Shown: positions 8,536 to 17,833, numbered from the stretch's first letter. The stretch: 64,000 nt of DNA from Hyphomonadaceae bacterium (GCA_016791445.1 JAEUMP010000007.1:1-64000), one strand, 5' to 3'. Numbers and translations are program-made. The notes: generated by a model not told the origin, from the letters alone.

Positions 8536-9444
8536 ATGAGAGTTGGAATCGATTTGGGCGGAACGAAGATTGAGGGTGTCGCCCTTGACCGCCAAGGGGT
8601 GGAACGGGCGCGGCGGCGCATCGACTCCCCGCCCGGCTACGATATGGCCATTGCCGCGATTCGCGGGTTGGTCGCATCGCTGGGCGCAGAAGCCGGCGGA
8701 GAGGTCCGGGCAGTGGGCGTCGGCATGCCCGGCTCCATCTCCCCGACGACCGGCCTCGCCCGCAACGGCAACTCCACCTGGCTCAACGGGCGGCCCTTCG
8801 CGACGGACCTCGAAGCGGCGCTCGGCCTGCCGGTCCGCGCAGAGAATGACGCCAACTGCTTCACCCTGTCGGAAGCCACCGACGGCGCGGCGGCGGGCGC
8901 GCCCTGCGTCTTCGGGGTGATTCTGGGCACCGGCTGCGGCGGCGGCGTCGCCATCGACGGGCGGGTGCTCACCGGCGCGGCAGGGATCGCCGGCGAGTGG
9001 GGGCACAACCCGCTCCCTTGGGCGACGGCGGACGAGCATCCGGGACCGCAGTGCTGGTGCGGCAAGCGCGGGTGCATCGAACAGTGGATCAGCGGGCCGG
9101 CCTTCGCGAAGGACCATGCGCGCGTGACCGGCGAAACGCTCAAGCCGCGCGACATCGCGGCGCGCGCGATGGGCGGCGACGCCAATGCCCTCGCCTCCAT
9201 CGAGCGCCTGAGCGACCGCATCGCGCGCGGTCTGGCGGCGATCATCAATGTCATTGACCCGCAGGTCATCGTGTTGGGCGGCGGCGTGTCGAATATCGCC
9301 GCGATCTATCCGCAGGTGAACGCCCTGCTGCCGCGTTACGTGTTCTCCGATCACGTGGCGACCAAGGTCGTGAAAAATCTCCACGGGGATTCCAGTGGCG
9401 TGCGCGGCGCGGCGTGGATCTGGCGCACCGATGAGATCGGCTAG
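8536..9444 (+). CDS. ROK-family sugar kinase (fructokinase/manno(fructo)kinase-like)
   Basis: 302-residue ATP-dependent hexose kinase. It shows the N-terminal phosphate-binding motif GIDLGGTKIEG, catalytic NDANC, GTGCGGG, and the ROK zinc-binding signature CWCGKRGCIE. The lack of a DNA-binding N-terminus makes it an enzyme rather than an NagC-type repressor. Substrate is probably fructose or a related hexose, by family only. The dinB start codon immediately follows its stop, so the two are cotranscribed. Confidence 0.88.
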   Translation: MRVGIDLGGTKIEGVALDRQGVERARRRIDSPPGYDMAIAAIRGLVASLGAEAGGEVRAVGVGMPGSISPTTGLARNGNSTWLNGRPFATDLEAALGLPVRAENDANCFTLSEATDGAAAGAPCVFGVILGTGCGGGVAIDGRVLTGAAGIAGEWGHNPLPWATADEHPGPQCWCGKRGCIEQWISGPAFAKDHARVTGETLKPRDIAARAMGGDANALASIERLSDRIARGLAAIINVIDPQVIVLGGGVSNIAAIYPQVNALLPRYVFSDHVATKVVKNLHGDSSGVRGAAWIWRTDEIG

Positions 9445-10728
9445 ATGGCGGACGCGCTCTGCCGCGACTGCGCGCTGCCGGTCGAAGCCGATCGCTGCGA
9501 AACCTGCGGTTCGGACCGGATAGCGCGGCACCCTGAACTGACATCCCTGTCCATCGCGCATCTCGATTGTGACGCCTTCTACGCGCAGATCGAGAAGCGC
9601 GACGATCCCTCCATCGCCGCCAAGCCGGTCATCGTCGGCGGAGGCAATCGCGGCGTCGTTTCAACCTGCTGCTATGTTGCGCGCGCCTTCGGCGTGCGCT
9701 CGGCGATGCCGATGTTCAAGGCGCTGAAGCTTTGTCCGCAAGCGGTGGTGGTGAAGCCGAACATGGCGAAGTACGTCGCCGTAGGACGGCAGGTGCGCGA
9801 GGCCATGCTGGCATTGACACCGCTGGTGCAACCGCTTTCGATCGATGAAGCCTTCATGGATCTGACCGGCACCGAGGCCCTGCACGGCGGGCCGCCTGCG
9901 AAGACGCTGATCGATCTTCAGAACCGCATCGAGGCGACGCTCGACATCACTGTTTCCATCGGCCTCTCGTTCAACAAGTTTCTCGCCAAGACCGCCTCCG
10001 ATCTCGACAAGCCCCGCGGCTTCTCGGTCATCGGCAAGGAGGACGCGCTCGATTTTCTGGCGCCCCGTGGTGTCGGCACGCTTCCCGGCGTCGGCCCCGC
10101 CGGCGTGGCGACACTCGAGCGCGCGGGCTACCGCCGCATCGGCGACATCCGCGCCGCCGGCATGAAACGCATGATCGCGAAATTCGGCGACTGGGGCCTT
10201 CACCTCTACCGTCTCTCCGTCGCCGACGATCCGCGCCGCGTCGATCCGGAAGGCGAGCGCAAGAGCGTCTCGGCGGAGACAACATTCTTCAGCGACATCA
10301 CCGATCATGGTGCGCTCGAGGACATCCTGTGGACGCTCTGCGAGAAGGTCTCCGCCCGCGCGCGTGCGGGAGAGACTGCAGGAAGAACGATCACGCTGAA
10401 GCTTCGCCGCGCGGATTTCCGCATCATCACCCGCCGCCGGACGCTCAGCGAACCGACGCTGCTTGCACACCGGTTGTTCGAGATCGGTCGCGCCTTGCTT
10501 GCCGCAGAGACGCCGGGCGTCGCCTATCGCCTGATCGGCATCGGCCTGTCCGACCTCACGGGCGCACTCGAGGCCGACAAGGGTGATCTCATGGACGCCA
10601 AGACGCCGCGCCGCGCCGCAGCCGAGGCCGCGATCGCCAAGGCGCGGGCGAAGTTCGGCAAAGGCGCTGTAGTGACCGGTCGCGGTCTCAAGTCCGATCG
10701 CAAAGACGACGACCCTGCCTCATCGTGA
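9445..10728 (+). CDS. dinB: DNA polymerase IV (DinB) with an N-terminal Cys4 motif
   Basis: Y-family translesion polymerase, 427 residues. Visible are HLDCDAFYAQIEKRDDP (metal-binding Asp), the catalytic PLSIDEAFMDLTG, SIGLSFNKFLAKTASDLDKP, and the helix-hairpin-helix GVGTLPGVGPAG. Before the polymerase domain lies a CxxC-x8-CxxC segment (residues 5-20) that looks like a small zinc ribbon, a variant seen in some alphaproteobacterial DinB proteins. Its ATG abuts the stop of the ROK kinase. No LexA box was recognised immediately upstream, so any SOS control would have to act before the kinase gene. Confidence 0.93.
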   Translation: MADALCRDCALPVEADRCETCGSDRIARHPELTSLSIAHLDCDAFYAQIEKRDDPSIAAKPVIVGGGNRGVVSTCCYVARAFGVRSAMPMFKALKLCPQAVVVKPNMAKYVAVGRQVREAMLALTPLVQPLSIDEAFMDLTGTEALHGGPPAKTLIDLQNRIEATLDITVSIGLSFNKFLAKTASDLDKPRGFSVIGKEDALDFLAPRGVGTLPGVGPAGVATLERAGYRRIGDIRAAGMKRMIAKFGDWGLHLYRLSVADDPRRVDPEGERKSVSAETTFFSDITDHGALEDILWTLCEKVSARARAGETAGRTITLKLRRADFRIITRRRTLSEPTLLAHRLFEIGRALLAAETPGVAYRLIGIGLSDLTGALEADKGDLMDAKTPRRAAAEAAIAKARAKFGKGAVVTGRGLKSDRKDDDPASS

Positions 10729-10841
10729 TCGTGACCGGCGCCCGCGTCTCTTGACACCCTGCCCCTCCGCCTTACGACCTCGCGCCTCATCTGACGGGGA
10801 GAGACGCGCGGTCACCGAGGCCAGCGCGCGAAGCGGCGCCG

Positions 10842-11801
10842 ATGGCGGAAAACTGGTCGGGCATGCGCGAACGCGGCTCCTACTGGGGCGTGCAGTTCTT
10901 CGCCGTCGCTTACCGGCTGCTCGGGCGCCGGGCCTGCCTCTTCTTCCTCGCCCCCGCCATCACCTTTTTCTATTTCACCGGCGCGCGTCAGCGGCGCGCC
11001 TCGCAGGACTATCTTCGACGGGTATGGCGCGCCGGCTACCTGCCGAAACGACCGGGGATCTGGGAGGGGCTGCAGCACTACATGGCTTTTGGCGAGTCGA
11101 TGATCGACAAGCTCGCCGCATGGATCGGCGACATCCGCCCTGAAGACGTCGATGGCGTGGATGAACAGAATTTCGCGGACGCCAAGGCCAACCCGCGCGG
11201 CGGCTTCGTCATCACCGCCCACATGGGCAATCCCGAGGTCATCCGGGCGGTAGCGACCGTCTCCCGGCGGTTCGTCGTCAATGTCTTGATGCACACCGCG
11301 CATGCCGAACAGTTCAACAGGCTGATCGATCGGGTGTCGCCGGACTCCTCGGTTCGCATGATCCAGGTGACCGCCATCGACATGGCCACCGCCATGCGCC
11401 TGTCCGAGGCAGTCGGGCGGGGCGAGTGGGTGATCATCACCGGAGACCGTCTGCCGGTGCACGGGGACGCCTCGCGGGCGGTATCGGCTGAATTGCTCGG
11501 CGCGCCTGCCCTCTTCCCGGAAGGTCCCTACTTTCTGGGGTCAGTCCTGAAGTGCCCGAGCTACATGCTCTTCTGTACCCGGCGGAAGGGCCGGTTCGGC
11601 ATTCGCTTCTCCCTGCTCGACGACCCCCTCCGATTGCCCCGGAAGGACCGCGGGGGCGCCCTGGGCGCCTACGCGCGACGCTTCGCTGCAGCACTGGAGG
11701 CCGAAATTGCCGCGACCCCCTTCCAATGGTTCAACTTCTACGATTTCTGGGGGGCCGCCGCATCGGATCAGTCCGAGGGGCCGGCGGACGAAAGTTCCTG
11801 A
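10842..11801 (+). CDS. HtrB/LpxL-like lysophospholipid acyltransferase of the aryl polyene cluster
   Basis: 319-residue membrane-associated acyltransferase. The HxxxxE catalytic motif appears as TAHMGNPE, with downstream GDR and FPEGPY motifs of the HtrB/LpxL superfamily, and an N-terminal hydrophobic anchor. In E. coli-type aryl polyene clusters such a domain is fused to a glycosyltransferase (ApeJ); here it stands alone, with a free-standing glycosyltransferase at 22963-23745. I infer that it acylates the aryl polyene lipid carrier. It is the first gene of the cluster, 113 bp after dinB. Confidence 0.75.
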   Translation: MAENWSGMRERGSYWGVQFFAVAYRLLGRRACLFFLAPAITFFYFTGARQRRASQDYLRRVWRAGYLPKRPGIWEGLQHYMAFGESMIDKLAAWIGDIRPEDVDGVDEQNFADAKANPRGGFVITAHMGNPEVIRAVATVSRRFVVNVLMHTAHAEQFNRLIDRVSPDSSVRMIQVTAIDMATAMRLSEAVGRGEWVIITGDRLPVHGDASRAVSAELLGAPALFPEGPYFLGSVLKCPSYMLFCTRRKGRFGIRFSLLDDPLRLPRKDRGGALGAYARRFAAALEAEIAATPFQWFNFYDFWGAAASDQSEGPADESS

Positions 11802-11832
11802 AGCCGGGCGCCGGCGCACATCGGGGGAAGGC

Positions 11833-13386
11833 TTGGACGGGTCCGGAGTAAATCGCGACATCGAGATCGGCGGTGAACCGCTGACCGTCGAAGCGGTCTG
11901 GCGGCTTGCGCACGGCCATGCGCCCACGCGCTTGTCCAAGGCGGCGCGGGCCCGCGTGGAGAAATCTGCGGGACACGTGGAAGCGCTCCTGAAGCGCGAC
12001 GGCGTCATCTATGGCGTGACCACGGGCTACGGCGACAGCTGCACCACGGAAATTCCGCCGGAGCTGGTGACGGAACTGCCGCTGCACCTCACCCGGTTCC
12101 ACGGCTGCGGCCTTGGCCGCCATCTGAGCCCGGAAGAAACGCGCGCCGTCATGGCTGTGCGCCTCGCGACGCTCGTGCACGGCTGGTCCGGGGTGACGTG
12201 GGACCTCGTGACGCTTCTGTCGGACATGCTGCGCCTCGACATCCTCCCGCTGATCCCGGCCGAGGGCTCGGTGGGCGCGAGCGGCGATCTGACGCCTCTG
12301 AGTTACATCGCCGGCGCACTCGCCGGTGAACGCGAAGTCCTCTTCGAAGGCGCGCGGATGACGTCGGCCCAGGCTTTCGCGAAGGCGGGTCTCAATCCGA
12401 TCACGCTGAAGCCGAAAGAAGCGCTTGCAGTGATGAACGGCACGTCGATCATGACGGGCCTCGCCGCACTTGCCTTCCGCCGCGCCGAAGCACTGGTCGC
12501 ACTGAGCGCGCGAATGACGTCGATGTCGTGTCTCGCGCTGCTCGGCAATCCGCGCCACTTCGATGAACGCCTGTTCGAGGCGAAACCGCATCCCGGCCAG
12601 ATGGCCGTCGCCGCGTCGATCCGCGAGGACCTCGCCAGCTTCCGCAGCGACCAACCGCTGTCGCGCCTGCAGGACCGCTACTCAATCCGCTGTGCGCCAC
12701 ACGTGATCGGCGTCCTCGCCGACATGCTGCCGACATGGCGCGCGATGATCGAAACCGAGATCAATAGCGCCAACGACAACCCGCTGTTCGATACCGAAAC
12801 CGGCGAACCTCTGCATGGAGGCCATTTCTATGGCGGCCACATATGCTTCGCGATGGATGGCCTGAAGACGCTCGTCGCCAACGTCGCCGACCTGTTGGAC
12901 CGCCAGTTCGCGCTGCTCGTGGACACGCGCTACAACAACGGTCTGCCGGCGAACCTTTCGGGCGCCACCGGCGCGCGCGCGTCCATCAATCACGGCCTGA
13001 AGGCGTTGCAGATCGGGGCCTCCGCGTGGACGGCCGAAGCGCTGAAGCTGACCATGCCGGCAAGCGTCTTTTCGCGTTCCACCGAATGTCACAACCAGGA
13101 CAAGGTCTCGATGGGCACGATCGCGGCGCGCGACGCGTTGCGCGTTCTCGAACTCACCGAGCAGGTGGCGGCGGCGCATCTCGTCTGCACCACCCAGGCT
13201 GTGCGGCTGCGTGTGGAACAAGGTTCGCTCACGCCGGCGCTGCTCGGCCCGCAACTCACCGCTCATCTCGCTGAAATGACCAGGCGCATCCCGAAGATCG
13301 TCGAGGATGCGCCGCTCGAGGGTACGCTCCGCGCGCTCTGCGCCGATCTCGCCGCGGGCGCACTTCAGGCGGACGGGCGTCCCTGA
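11833..13386 (+). CDS. Aromatic amino acid ammonia-lyase (HAL/TAL family)
   Basis: MIO-dependent ammonia-lyase, 517 residues from a TTG at 11833 that follows a GGGGGAAGG ribosome site; no ATG fits the family's start. The catalytic Tyr60 is in VIYGVTTGYG and the self-cyclising Ala-Ser-Gly triad at 149-151 in GSVGASGDLTPL. At the substrate-selectivity loop the pair is Phe89-His90, not the Ser-His of histidine lyases, the His-Leu of tyrosine lyases or the Phe-Leu of plant phenylalanine lyases. In a pigment cluster it should supply the aryl starter (cinnamate or 4-coumarate) to the AMP-ligase. The thioesterase start overlaps its stop by one base. Confidence 0.85.
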   Translation: MDGSGVNRDIEIGGEPLTVEAVWRLAHGHAPTRLSKAARARVEKSAGHVEALLKRDGVIYGVTTGYGDSCTTEIPPELVTELPLHLTRFHGCGLGRHLSPEETRAVMAVRLATLVHGWSGVTWDLVTLLSDMLRLDILPLIPAEGSVGASGDLTPLSYIAGALAGEREVLFEGARMTSAQAFAKAGLNPITLKPKEALAVMNGTSIMTGLAALAFRRAEALVALSARMTSMSCLALLGNPRHFDERLFEAKPHPGQMAVAASIREDLASFRSDQPLSRLQDRYSIRCAPHVIGVLADMLPTWRAMIETEINSANDNPLFDTETGEPLHGGHFYGGHICFAMDGLKTLVANVADLLDRQFALLVDTRYNNGLPANLSGATGARASINHGLKALQIGASAWTAEALKLTMPASVFSRSTECHNQDKVSMGTIAARDALRVLELTEQVAAAHLVCTTQAVRLRVEQGSLTPALLGPQLTAHLAEMTRRIPKIVEDAPLEGTLRALCADLAAGALQADGRP

Positions 13387-13805
13387 TGAAGGCGATCGTC
13401 ACGGCGACCGCCCGGACGTCGCCGCAGTTCTATGATGTCGATTCCATGCGCGTGGTCTGGCACGGCTATTACCCGCGCTTCTTTGAGCTCGGTCGCGTCG
13501 CGGTGATGGACCGCATCGGCTACGGCTATCAGGCGATGGTGGAATCGGGGTTCGCCTGGCCCATCGTGGACATGCAGATCAAGTACGCCCAGCCCATCAA
13601 GCTGGCGCAGGAGATCGAGATCGAGGCCGGGATCACCGAATGGGAAAACCGCCTCAAGATCGCCTTCCTCATCACAGATGCGGCGACAGGCCAGCGCCTG
13701 ACGCGCGGCTACGCCGTGCAGGTCGCGGTGGACATGCAAACGGAGCAAATGCTGTGGGAAACCCCGCCCGCCCTTCGCGAAAAGCTCGCGCCCTATCTGG
13801 TCTGA
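13386..13805 (+). CDS. Hotdog-fold acyl-CoA/ACP thioesterase (4-hydroxybenzoyl-CoA thioesterase type)
   Basis: 139 residues with the 4HBT signature around FYDVDSMRVVWHGYYPRFFE, including the catalytic Asp17. This is the thioesterase found in aryl polyene clusters (ApeK-like), where it probably edits or releases acyl groups from the ACPs. It is coupled to the ammonia-lyase by a one-base overlap, and the LolA-like gene begins inside it. Confidence 0.82.
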   Translation: MKAIVTATARTSPQFYDVDSMRVVWHGYYPRFFELGRVAVMDRIGYGYQAMVESGFAWPIVDMQIKYAQPIKLAQEIEIEAGITEWENRLKIAFLITDAATGQRLTRGYAVQVAVDMQTEQMLWETPPALREKLAPYLV

Positions 13806-14326
13806 TCGCACTCGCGATCGCATCCGTGGTCGCCATAGAAGCGGCATCCGCGCAATGCGTCGATCCGCTGCGTCTGGGCGTAGAACAGGGTGAAGCGCAG
13901 TTCCGCCAGACGCGGCGCATCAAGGGTGTCGCCAACCCGCTTGTCTCCACCGGTACAATGGCGATCCGCGGCGACGTGCTGACGTGGCGCGTGCGCGAGC
14001 CCGTGGACATCGTCACTACGATCACGCCGACAGGCGTCACCCAGTCCATAGACGGCGCGGCCCCGCAGCGCATGGCGAGCGGCGGCGCTTTCGAACAGTC
14101 CGGGCTTCTGCGTCTTGTCACCGGCGACCTCTCCCAGGTGGAACGCAATTACGTCGTTGCGCGCGCCCCTGCCGCCAATGGCGGGTGGCGACTGACCATG
14201 ACGCCGAAGGACGCACAATTGGCGCGGTTTCTGACGAATGTCGAAGTGCGCGGCTGTACGCGCGTGGACGGCGTGCTCGTTCGTCAGACGGACGGCGACA
14301 GCATCGAACTCGAGCGTCGTTCCTGA
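13754..14326 (+). CDS. LolA-like periplasmic carrier of the aryl polyene cluster
   Basis: 190 residues if translation starts at GTG 13754. This start is supported by CGGAG 8 bases upstream and because it gives a proper signal peptide: a basic n-region (RPSRKAR), a hydrophobic core and an ASA cleavage site before Gln-Cys. Starts further downstream remove the basic region. The mature part has the LolA-type pattern of a hydrophobic half-barrel (FRQTRRIKG, TGTMAIRGDVLTWRV, PQRMASGG). LolA-like proteins in these clusters probably carry the lipid-linked pigment to the outer membrane with the MMPL exporter. It overlaps the thioesterase gene by 52 bases. Confidence 0.78.
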   Translation: MGNPARPSRKARALSGLIALAIASVVAIEAASAQCVDPLRLGVEQGEAQFRQTRRIKGVANPLVSTGTMAIRGDVLTWRVREPVDIVTTITPTGVTQSIDGAAPQRMASGGAFEQSGLLRLVTGDLSQVERNYVVARAPAANGGWRLTMTPKDAQLARFLTNVEVRGCTRVDGVLVRQTDGDSIELERRS

Positions 14327-14361
14327 ACGGGCCGCCCCAAAGCAAGCCGGAACGGCGGCGC

Positions 14362-16605
14362 GTGTCGTTCTCGCAGATAGCGGCGACGCTGTGCGTCCTT
14401 TGGTGCCTCGCAGCAACCGGCATCGTCGCCTGGCGTCTCCAGCAAACGCCGGCGCCCATCGACACCGACATCCAGTCCATGCTGCCGGACAGCGACTCCG
14501 ATCCCGTGCTGCGCGCGGCGATGCTGCGCGCGGGCGAAGCGGCTTCCGGGCGCATCGCCCTCCTCGTCGCCGCGCCGGATCCCGCGAATGCCGAAGCAGC
14601 AGGCGCTGCGCTGCGCGGCGCGCTCGACAACGCCAAGGTATTCGTAGCTGACTCCGCCGACGCGGAATCTACCGGGCGATGGCTGTTTGCCAACCGAAAC
14701 GAACTGCTGTGCGAAGCGGACCCCGCGCAGTTCGACGACGCCGCCGCGGACCGGACAGCCCGCAGCGCGCTCGCCGCGCTTTACTCGCCGATCGCGCCGG
14801 TCAACGGGGACATGCTCGCCGCTGATCCATTCCTGCTGACGCTGCGCCTATCCCAATGTCTTTCGCCTGTCCCTGCGGGCGTTCCCGCTGACGCAACACT
14901 CATTTCCGGGAGGCTCACCGCTTCGGCGTTCCGCCTCGATACTCAGGCAGCGGTGACGACCATTGTCGAAGACTGGCGCGCGGCTTGGGAACCCAAAGGC
15001 GTAACGCTGCAACGCGCCGGCGCGATATTCCACGCGGCGGCGGCGGCGGACAGAGCCAAGACCGAAGTCGCGATTATAGGCGGCGTTGGGGGCATCGGCG
15101 TCATTCTGCTTTTCTGGCTGGCCTACCGTCGGTTCAAGGCGGTCCTGATCGCCGTTTCATGCGTCTATGTGGGGCTTGTGGGCGGGCTTGCCGCAGCTCT
15201 TCTCGTCTTTCCGTCCGTGCACATCATGGTCTTCGTGTTCGGCGCAACGCTGATCGGCGTCGTCTCTGATTACGCGGTGCACTTTCTTTCCACCGGACCC
15301 GCGACACGTTGGGCCGGCGCAGCGCATCGCCTGAAGCTCATCGGCCGTCCGATCACTGTCTCCATGATTACGACGACTCTCGCTTTCGCGGCCATGGCGC
15401 TGTTCCACGCGCCACTGTTCGCGCAAGTGGCGGTGTTCGCGACCGCCGGGCTCGTTACCGCCTGGGCATTCGTGCTCGCCGTCCTGCCGCGCATCGACAC
15501 GACTCCGCGCAACTCAGACGCACTGGCTGCACATTGGCGGCGCCTCGAGGACTTGCGGTCGCGCATCATCGTGTCCCCCGCCCTGAGCGGCGCCTGCGCC
15601 GTCGCCATTCTGGGCGCGGTTGCATGGGGCGGGCTTCATCTCACCTATCTCGACGATCCGCGCGCATTTCAGCCGAAAGAGGCCGCGCTGCTCGCCGAGG
15701 AACGCGTCATCCGCGCCGTCGGCGAGAGCACGTTCGCGCCCGCCTTCCTGCTTTCCGAAGGGAACTCCGCGGCGGAGGCGCGCGCTGTAGAGGAAGCCGC
15801 GCTCGCCCGCCTCGACCGCAGCGACATCCTCGCCACCAGCCGCTTCGATCCTTCGCCTGCGCGTCGTGCGGAGAATGCGGTGCGCATCGAGGCGCACCTT
15901 CTGGAACCTCGCCTCGCAGGACAGCTCGCGGCCGTGGGCCTGGATCCGTCGACCGTCGATGCGAGACGCTCCGACGCCGTCGAGCCGCCCCGCTGGCTAG
16001 AGGCGTGGCGCGGCGCGACGAGCGGCCGCCACTACCTCGTCGCGCCGATACTCGCCGACGGCGTTCAGGACGTCGCACTTCCGCCCGGCGCCCGCCTCGT
16101 CACGCCGGCGGATCACTATGCGACCACGTTCCGGGCGTACCGCGGCTTTGCGACCGGAGCGCTGCTCGCGGCCATGGCTGCAGCGGGACTAATCCTGCTC
16201 GCGGCCTACCGGCGTCTCGCCGCGCTCGCCATCCTCGTGGCGCCGCTTGCAGGGGTGACCGCAGGGCTGGCCATACCGGCGGCTTTCGGGGAACCCATCT
16301 CGTTCTTCTCGCTGGTCGCCGCCCTCGTCCTGCTGGGCGTGGGCGTCGACTATTCTGCGTTCCAGTGGGAGGCCGGTCGGGACGGCGACGGACGAGAGGA
16401 TCGCTGGACTGCCGTGGCCCTGCCCATCGACGCGGCGACCACGGCGCTCTCCATGGGGCTTCTCATGTTCAGCGCCACGCAACCACTGCGGAACTTCGGC
16501 CTGACCATAGCGATCGGTGTGGCGGCGGCGCTCATATTCTCGTATGTGCCAAGGGTTGTCGCGCGCAGGAGCGCACGCAAATCGATAGGGGAAGTGTCGT
16601 CATGA
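14362..16605 (+). CDS. MMPL/RND-family exporter of the aryl polyene cluster
   Basis: About 747 residues with the two-fold RND/MMPL plan: one N-terminal helix, a large periplasmic domain, five clustered helices (about 235-400), a second periplasmic domain and a final block of helices. Key patterns are GVVSDYAVHFL in the first half and GVGVDYSAFQW in the second, the paired Asp-Tyr motifs of MMPL transporters. It is expected to move the finished pigment lipid out of the inner membrane (ApeM-like). The start is uncertain; GTG 14362 was chosen because it places the first helix near the N-terminus. Its stop is followed 1 base after by the halogenase-like gene region. Confidence 0.83.
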   Translation: MSFSQIAATLCVLWCLAATGIVAWRLQQTPAPIDTDIQSMLPDSDSDPVLRAAMLRAGEAASGRIALLVAAPDPANAEAAGAALRGALDNAKVFVADSADAESTGRWLFANRNELLCEADPAQFDDAAADRTARSALAALYSPIAPVNGDMLAADPFLLTLRLSQCLSPVPAGVPADATLISGRLTASAFRLDTQAAVTTIVEDWRAAWEPKGVTLQRAGAIFHAAAAADRAKTEVAIIGGVGGIGVILLFWLAYRRFKAVLIAVSCVYVGLVGGLAAALLVFPSVHIMVFVFGATLIGVVSDYAVHFLSTGPATRWAGAAHRLKLIGRPITVSMITTTLAFAAMALFHAPLFAQVAVFATAGLVTAWAFVLAVLPRIDTTPRNSDALAAHWRRLEDLRSRIIVSPALSGACAVAILGAVAWGGLHLTYLDDPRAFQPKEAALLAEERVIRAVGESTFAPAFLLSEGNSAAEARAVEEAALARLDRSDILATSRFDPSPARRAENAVRIEAHLLEPRLAGQLAAVGLDPSTVDARRSDAVEPPRWLEAWRGATSGRHYLVAPILADGVQDVALPPGARLVTPADHYATTFRAYRGFATGALLAAMAAAGLILLAAYRRLAALAILVAPLAGVTAGLAIPAAFGEPISFFSLVAALVLLGVGVDYSAFQWEAGRDGDGREDRWTAVALPIDAATTALSMGLLMFSATQPLRNFGLTIAIGVAAALIFSYVPRVVARRSARKSIGEVSS

Positions 16606-17828
16606 CGACGAAGACGGATGTTGTTATCATCGGCGGCGGTCCCTCGGGCGCGGTCGCGGCCGCCATGCTCCGGAACAAGGGCCGCACCGTCGAAGTCATC
16701 GAGCGACAGCACTTCCCGCGCTTCTCCATCGGCGAAAGCCTCCTGCCGCAGAGCATGCACTACCTCGAAGAGGCGGGACTGCTGTCGCACGTCATGAATT
16801 GCGGCTTCCAGTTCAAGGACGGCGCCGCGTTCGCGTGGGGCAAGGACTACACCGACATCTACTTCCCCGACAAAATGACCGAAGGCTACGGCACGACCTT
16901 CCAGGTCAAACGCGACGAATTCGACATGGCGCTGATCACGGGCGCGCAGGAGAAAGGCGCCAACGTCACGTTCGGCGAGGAAGTCACCGCGTTCGAAAGC
17001 GACGAAAGCGGCGTGAAACTCACGGTGAAGAACGAAACTGGCGATGTCCGAACAGTCGAGGGCCGCTTCTGCCTCGATGGCTCGGGTTTCGGACGCGTGC
17101 TCCCGCGCCTGCTCAAGCTCGACAAGCCGTCCGACTTCCCGACCCGCCGGTCGGTGTTCTGTCACATCAAGGACAACATCAACGACCCCGACTTCGACCG
17201 GAACAAAATTCTCGTTTCCATCAATCCCGACGAACCGCAGATCTGGTACTGGCTCATCCCACTGCACAACGGCCTCTCCTCCGTCGGCGCAGTAGGGCCT
17301 GAAGCAGACATCACCGCCGCCGGCGACACCGATCAGGAGCGCCTCTGGAACCTGATCGCCCGCGCGGAGCGCATGTCCAAAGTACTCGTCAACGCCGAAC
17401 AGGTGAGACCTGCCGGAACGATCATCGGCTATGCGTGCAATGTGTCGTCGCTCGTCGGCCCGAGCTTTGCGCTGCTGGGCAATGCAGCGGAGTTTCTCGA
17501 TCCGGTATTTTCATCCGGCGTCACGATCGCGGTGAAATCCGCAAGCCTTGCAACTGATCTCGTCGACAAGCATCTCGATGGTCACGAGGTCGATTGGCAA
17601 AAGGACTTCGTTGAGGAGCTTCAGGTCGGCGTCGAGACATTCCGCGCGTGCGTCGAGGCGTGGTATTCCGGCTCCTTGCAACGGATCATCTTCAATCGTC
17701 CGCGCGAAATGAATGACGTCACCAAGATGCTGACCGCTGTTCTCGCCGGTTATGCGTGGGATCGTGACAATCCGCTCGTTCGCCAGCCGAAGCGTTTCCT
17801 GCGGGTGATCGACCAATTGTGCGAGTGA
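16602..17828 (+). CDS. FAD-dependent halogenase-like oxidoreductase
   Basis: 408 residues. The N-terminal dinucleotide fold reads GGGPSGAVAA; GESLLP follows as in tryptophan halogenases. Lys72 in FQFKDG sits where the catalytic Lys79 of PrnA lies, and W215-P220 (WYWLIP) fits WxWxIP, the motif that marks flavin-dependent halogenases against monooxygenases. A Gly-Asn-Ala-Ala second FAD motif and a hydrophobic segment DPVFSSGVTIA follow. Halogenated aryl polyenes are known (bromine in xanthomonadins, chlorine in some flexirubins), so chlorination or bromination of the aryl head is the natural inference. A non-halogenating member of the same family is the alternative. Confidence 0.8.
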   Translation: MTTKTDVVIIGGGPSGAVAAAMLRNKGRTVEVIERQHFPRFSIGESLLPQSMHYLEEAGLLSHVMNCGFQFKDGAAFAWGKDYTDIYFPDKMTEGYGTTFQVKRDEFDMALITGAQEKGANVTFGEEVTAFESDESGVKLTVKNETGDVRTVEGRFCLDGSGFGRVLPRLLKLDKPSDFPTRRSVFCHIKDNINDPDFDRNKILVSINPDEPQIWYWLIPLHNGLSSVGAVGPEADITAAGDTDQERLWNLIARAERMSKVLVNAEQVRPAGTIIGYACNVSSLVGPSFALLGNAAEFLDPVFSSGVTIAVKSASLATDLVDKHLDGHEVDWQKDFVEELQVGVETFRACVEAWYSGSLQRIIFNRPREMNDVTKMLTAVLAGYAWDRDNPLVRQPKRFLRVIDQLCE

Positions 17829-17833
17829 GCTGC

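Noticed and set aside
15309-16601. N-terminal part of a long plus-strand frame joined to the halogenase gene
   Set aside because: The first 431 codons are a shadow of the MMPL exporter; the halogenase begins at ATG 16602 with a normal Rossmann motif.
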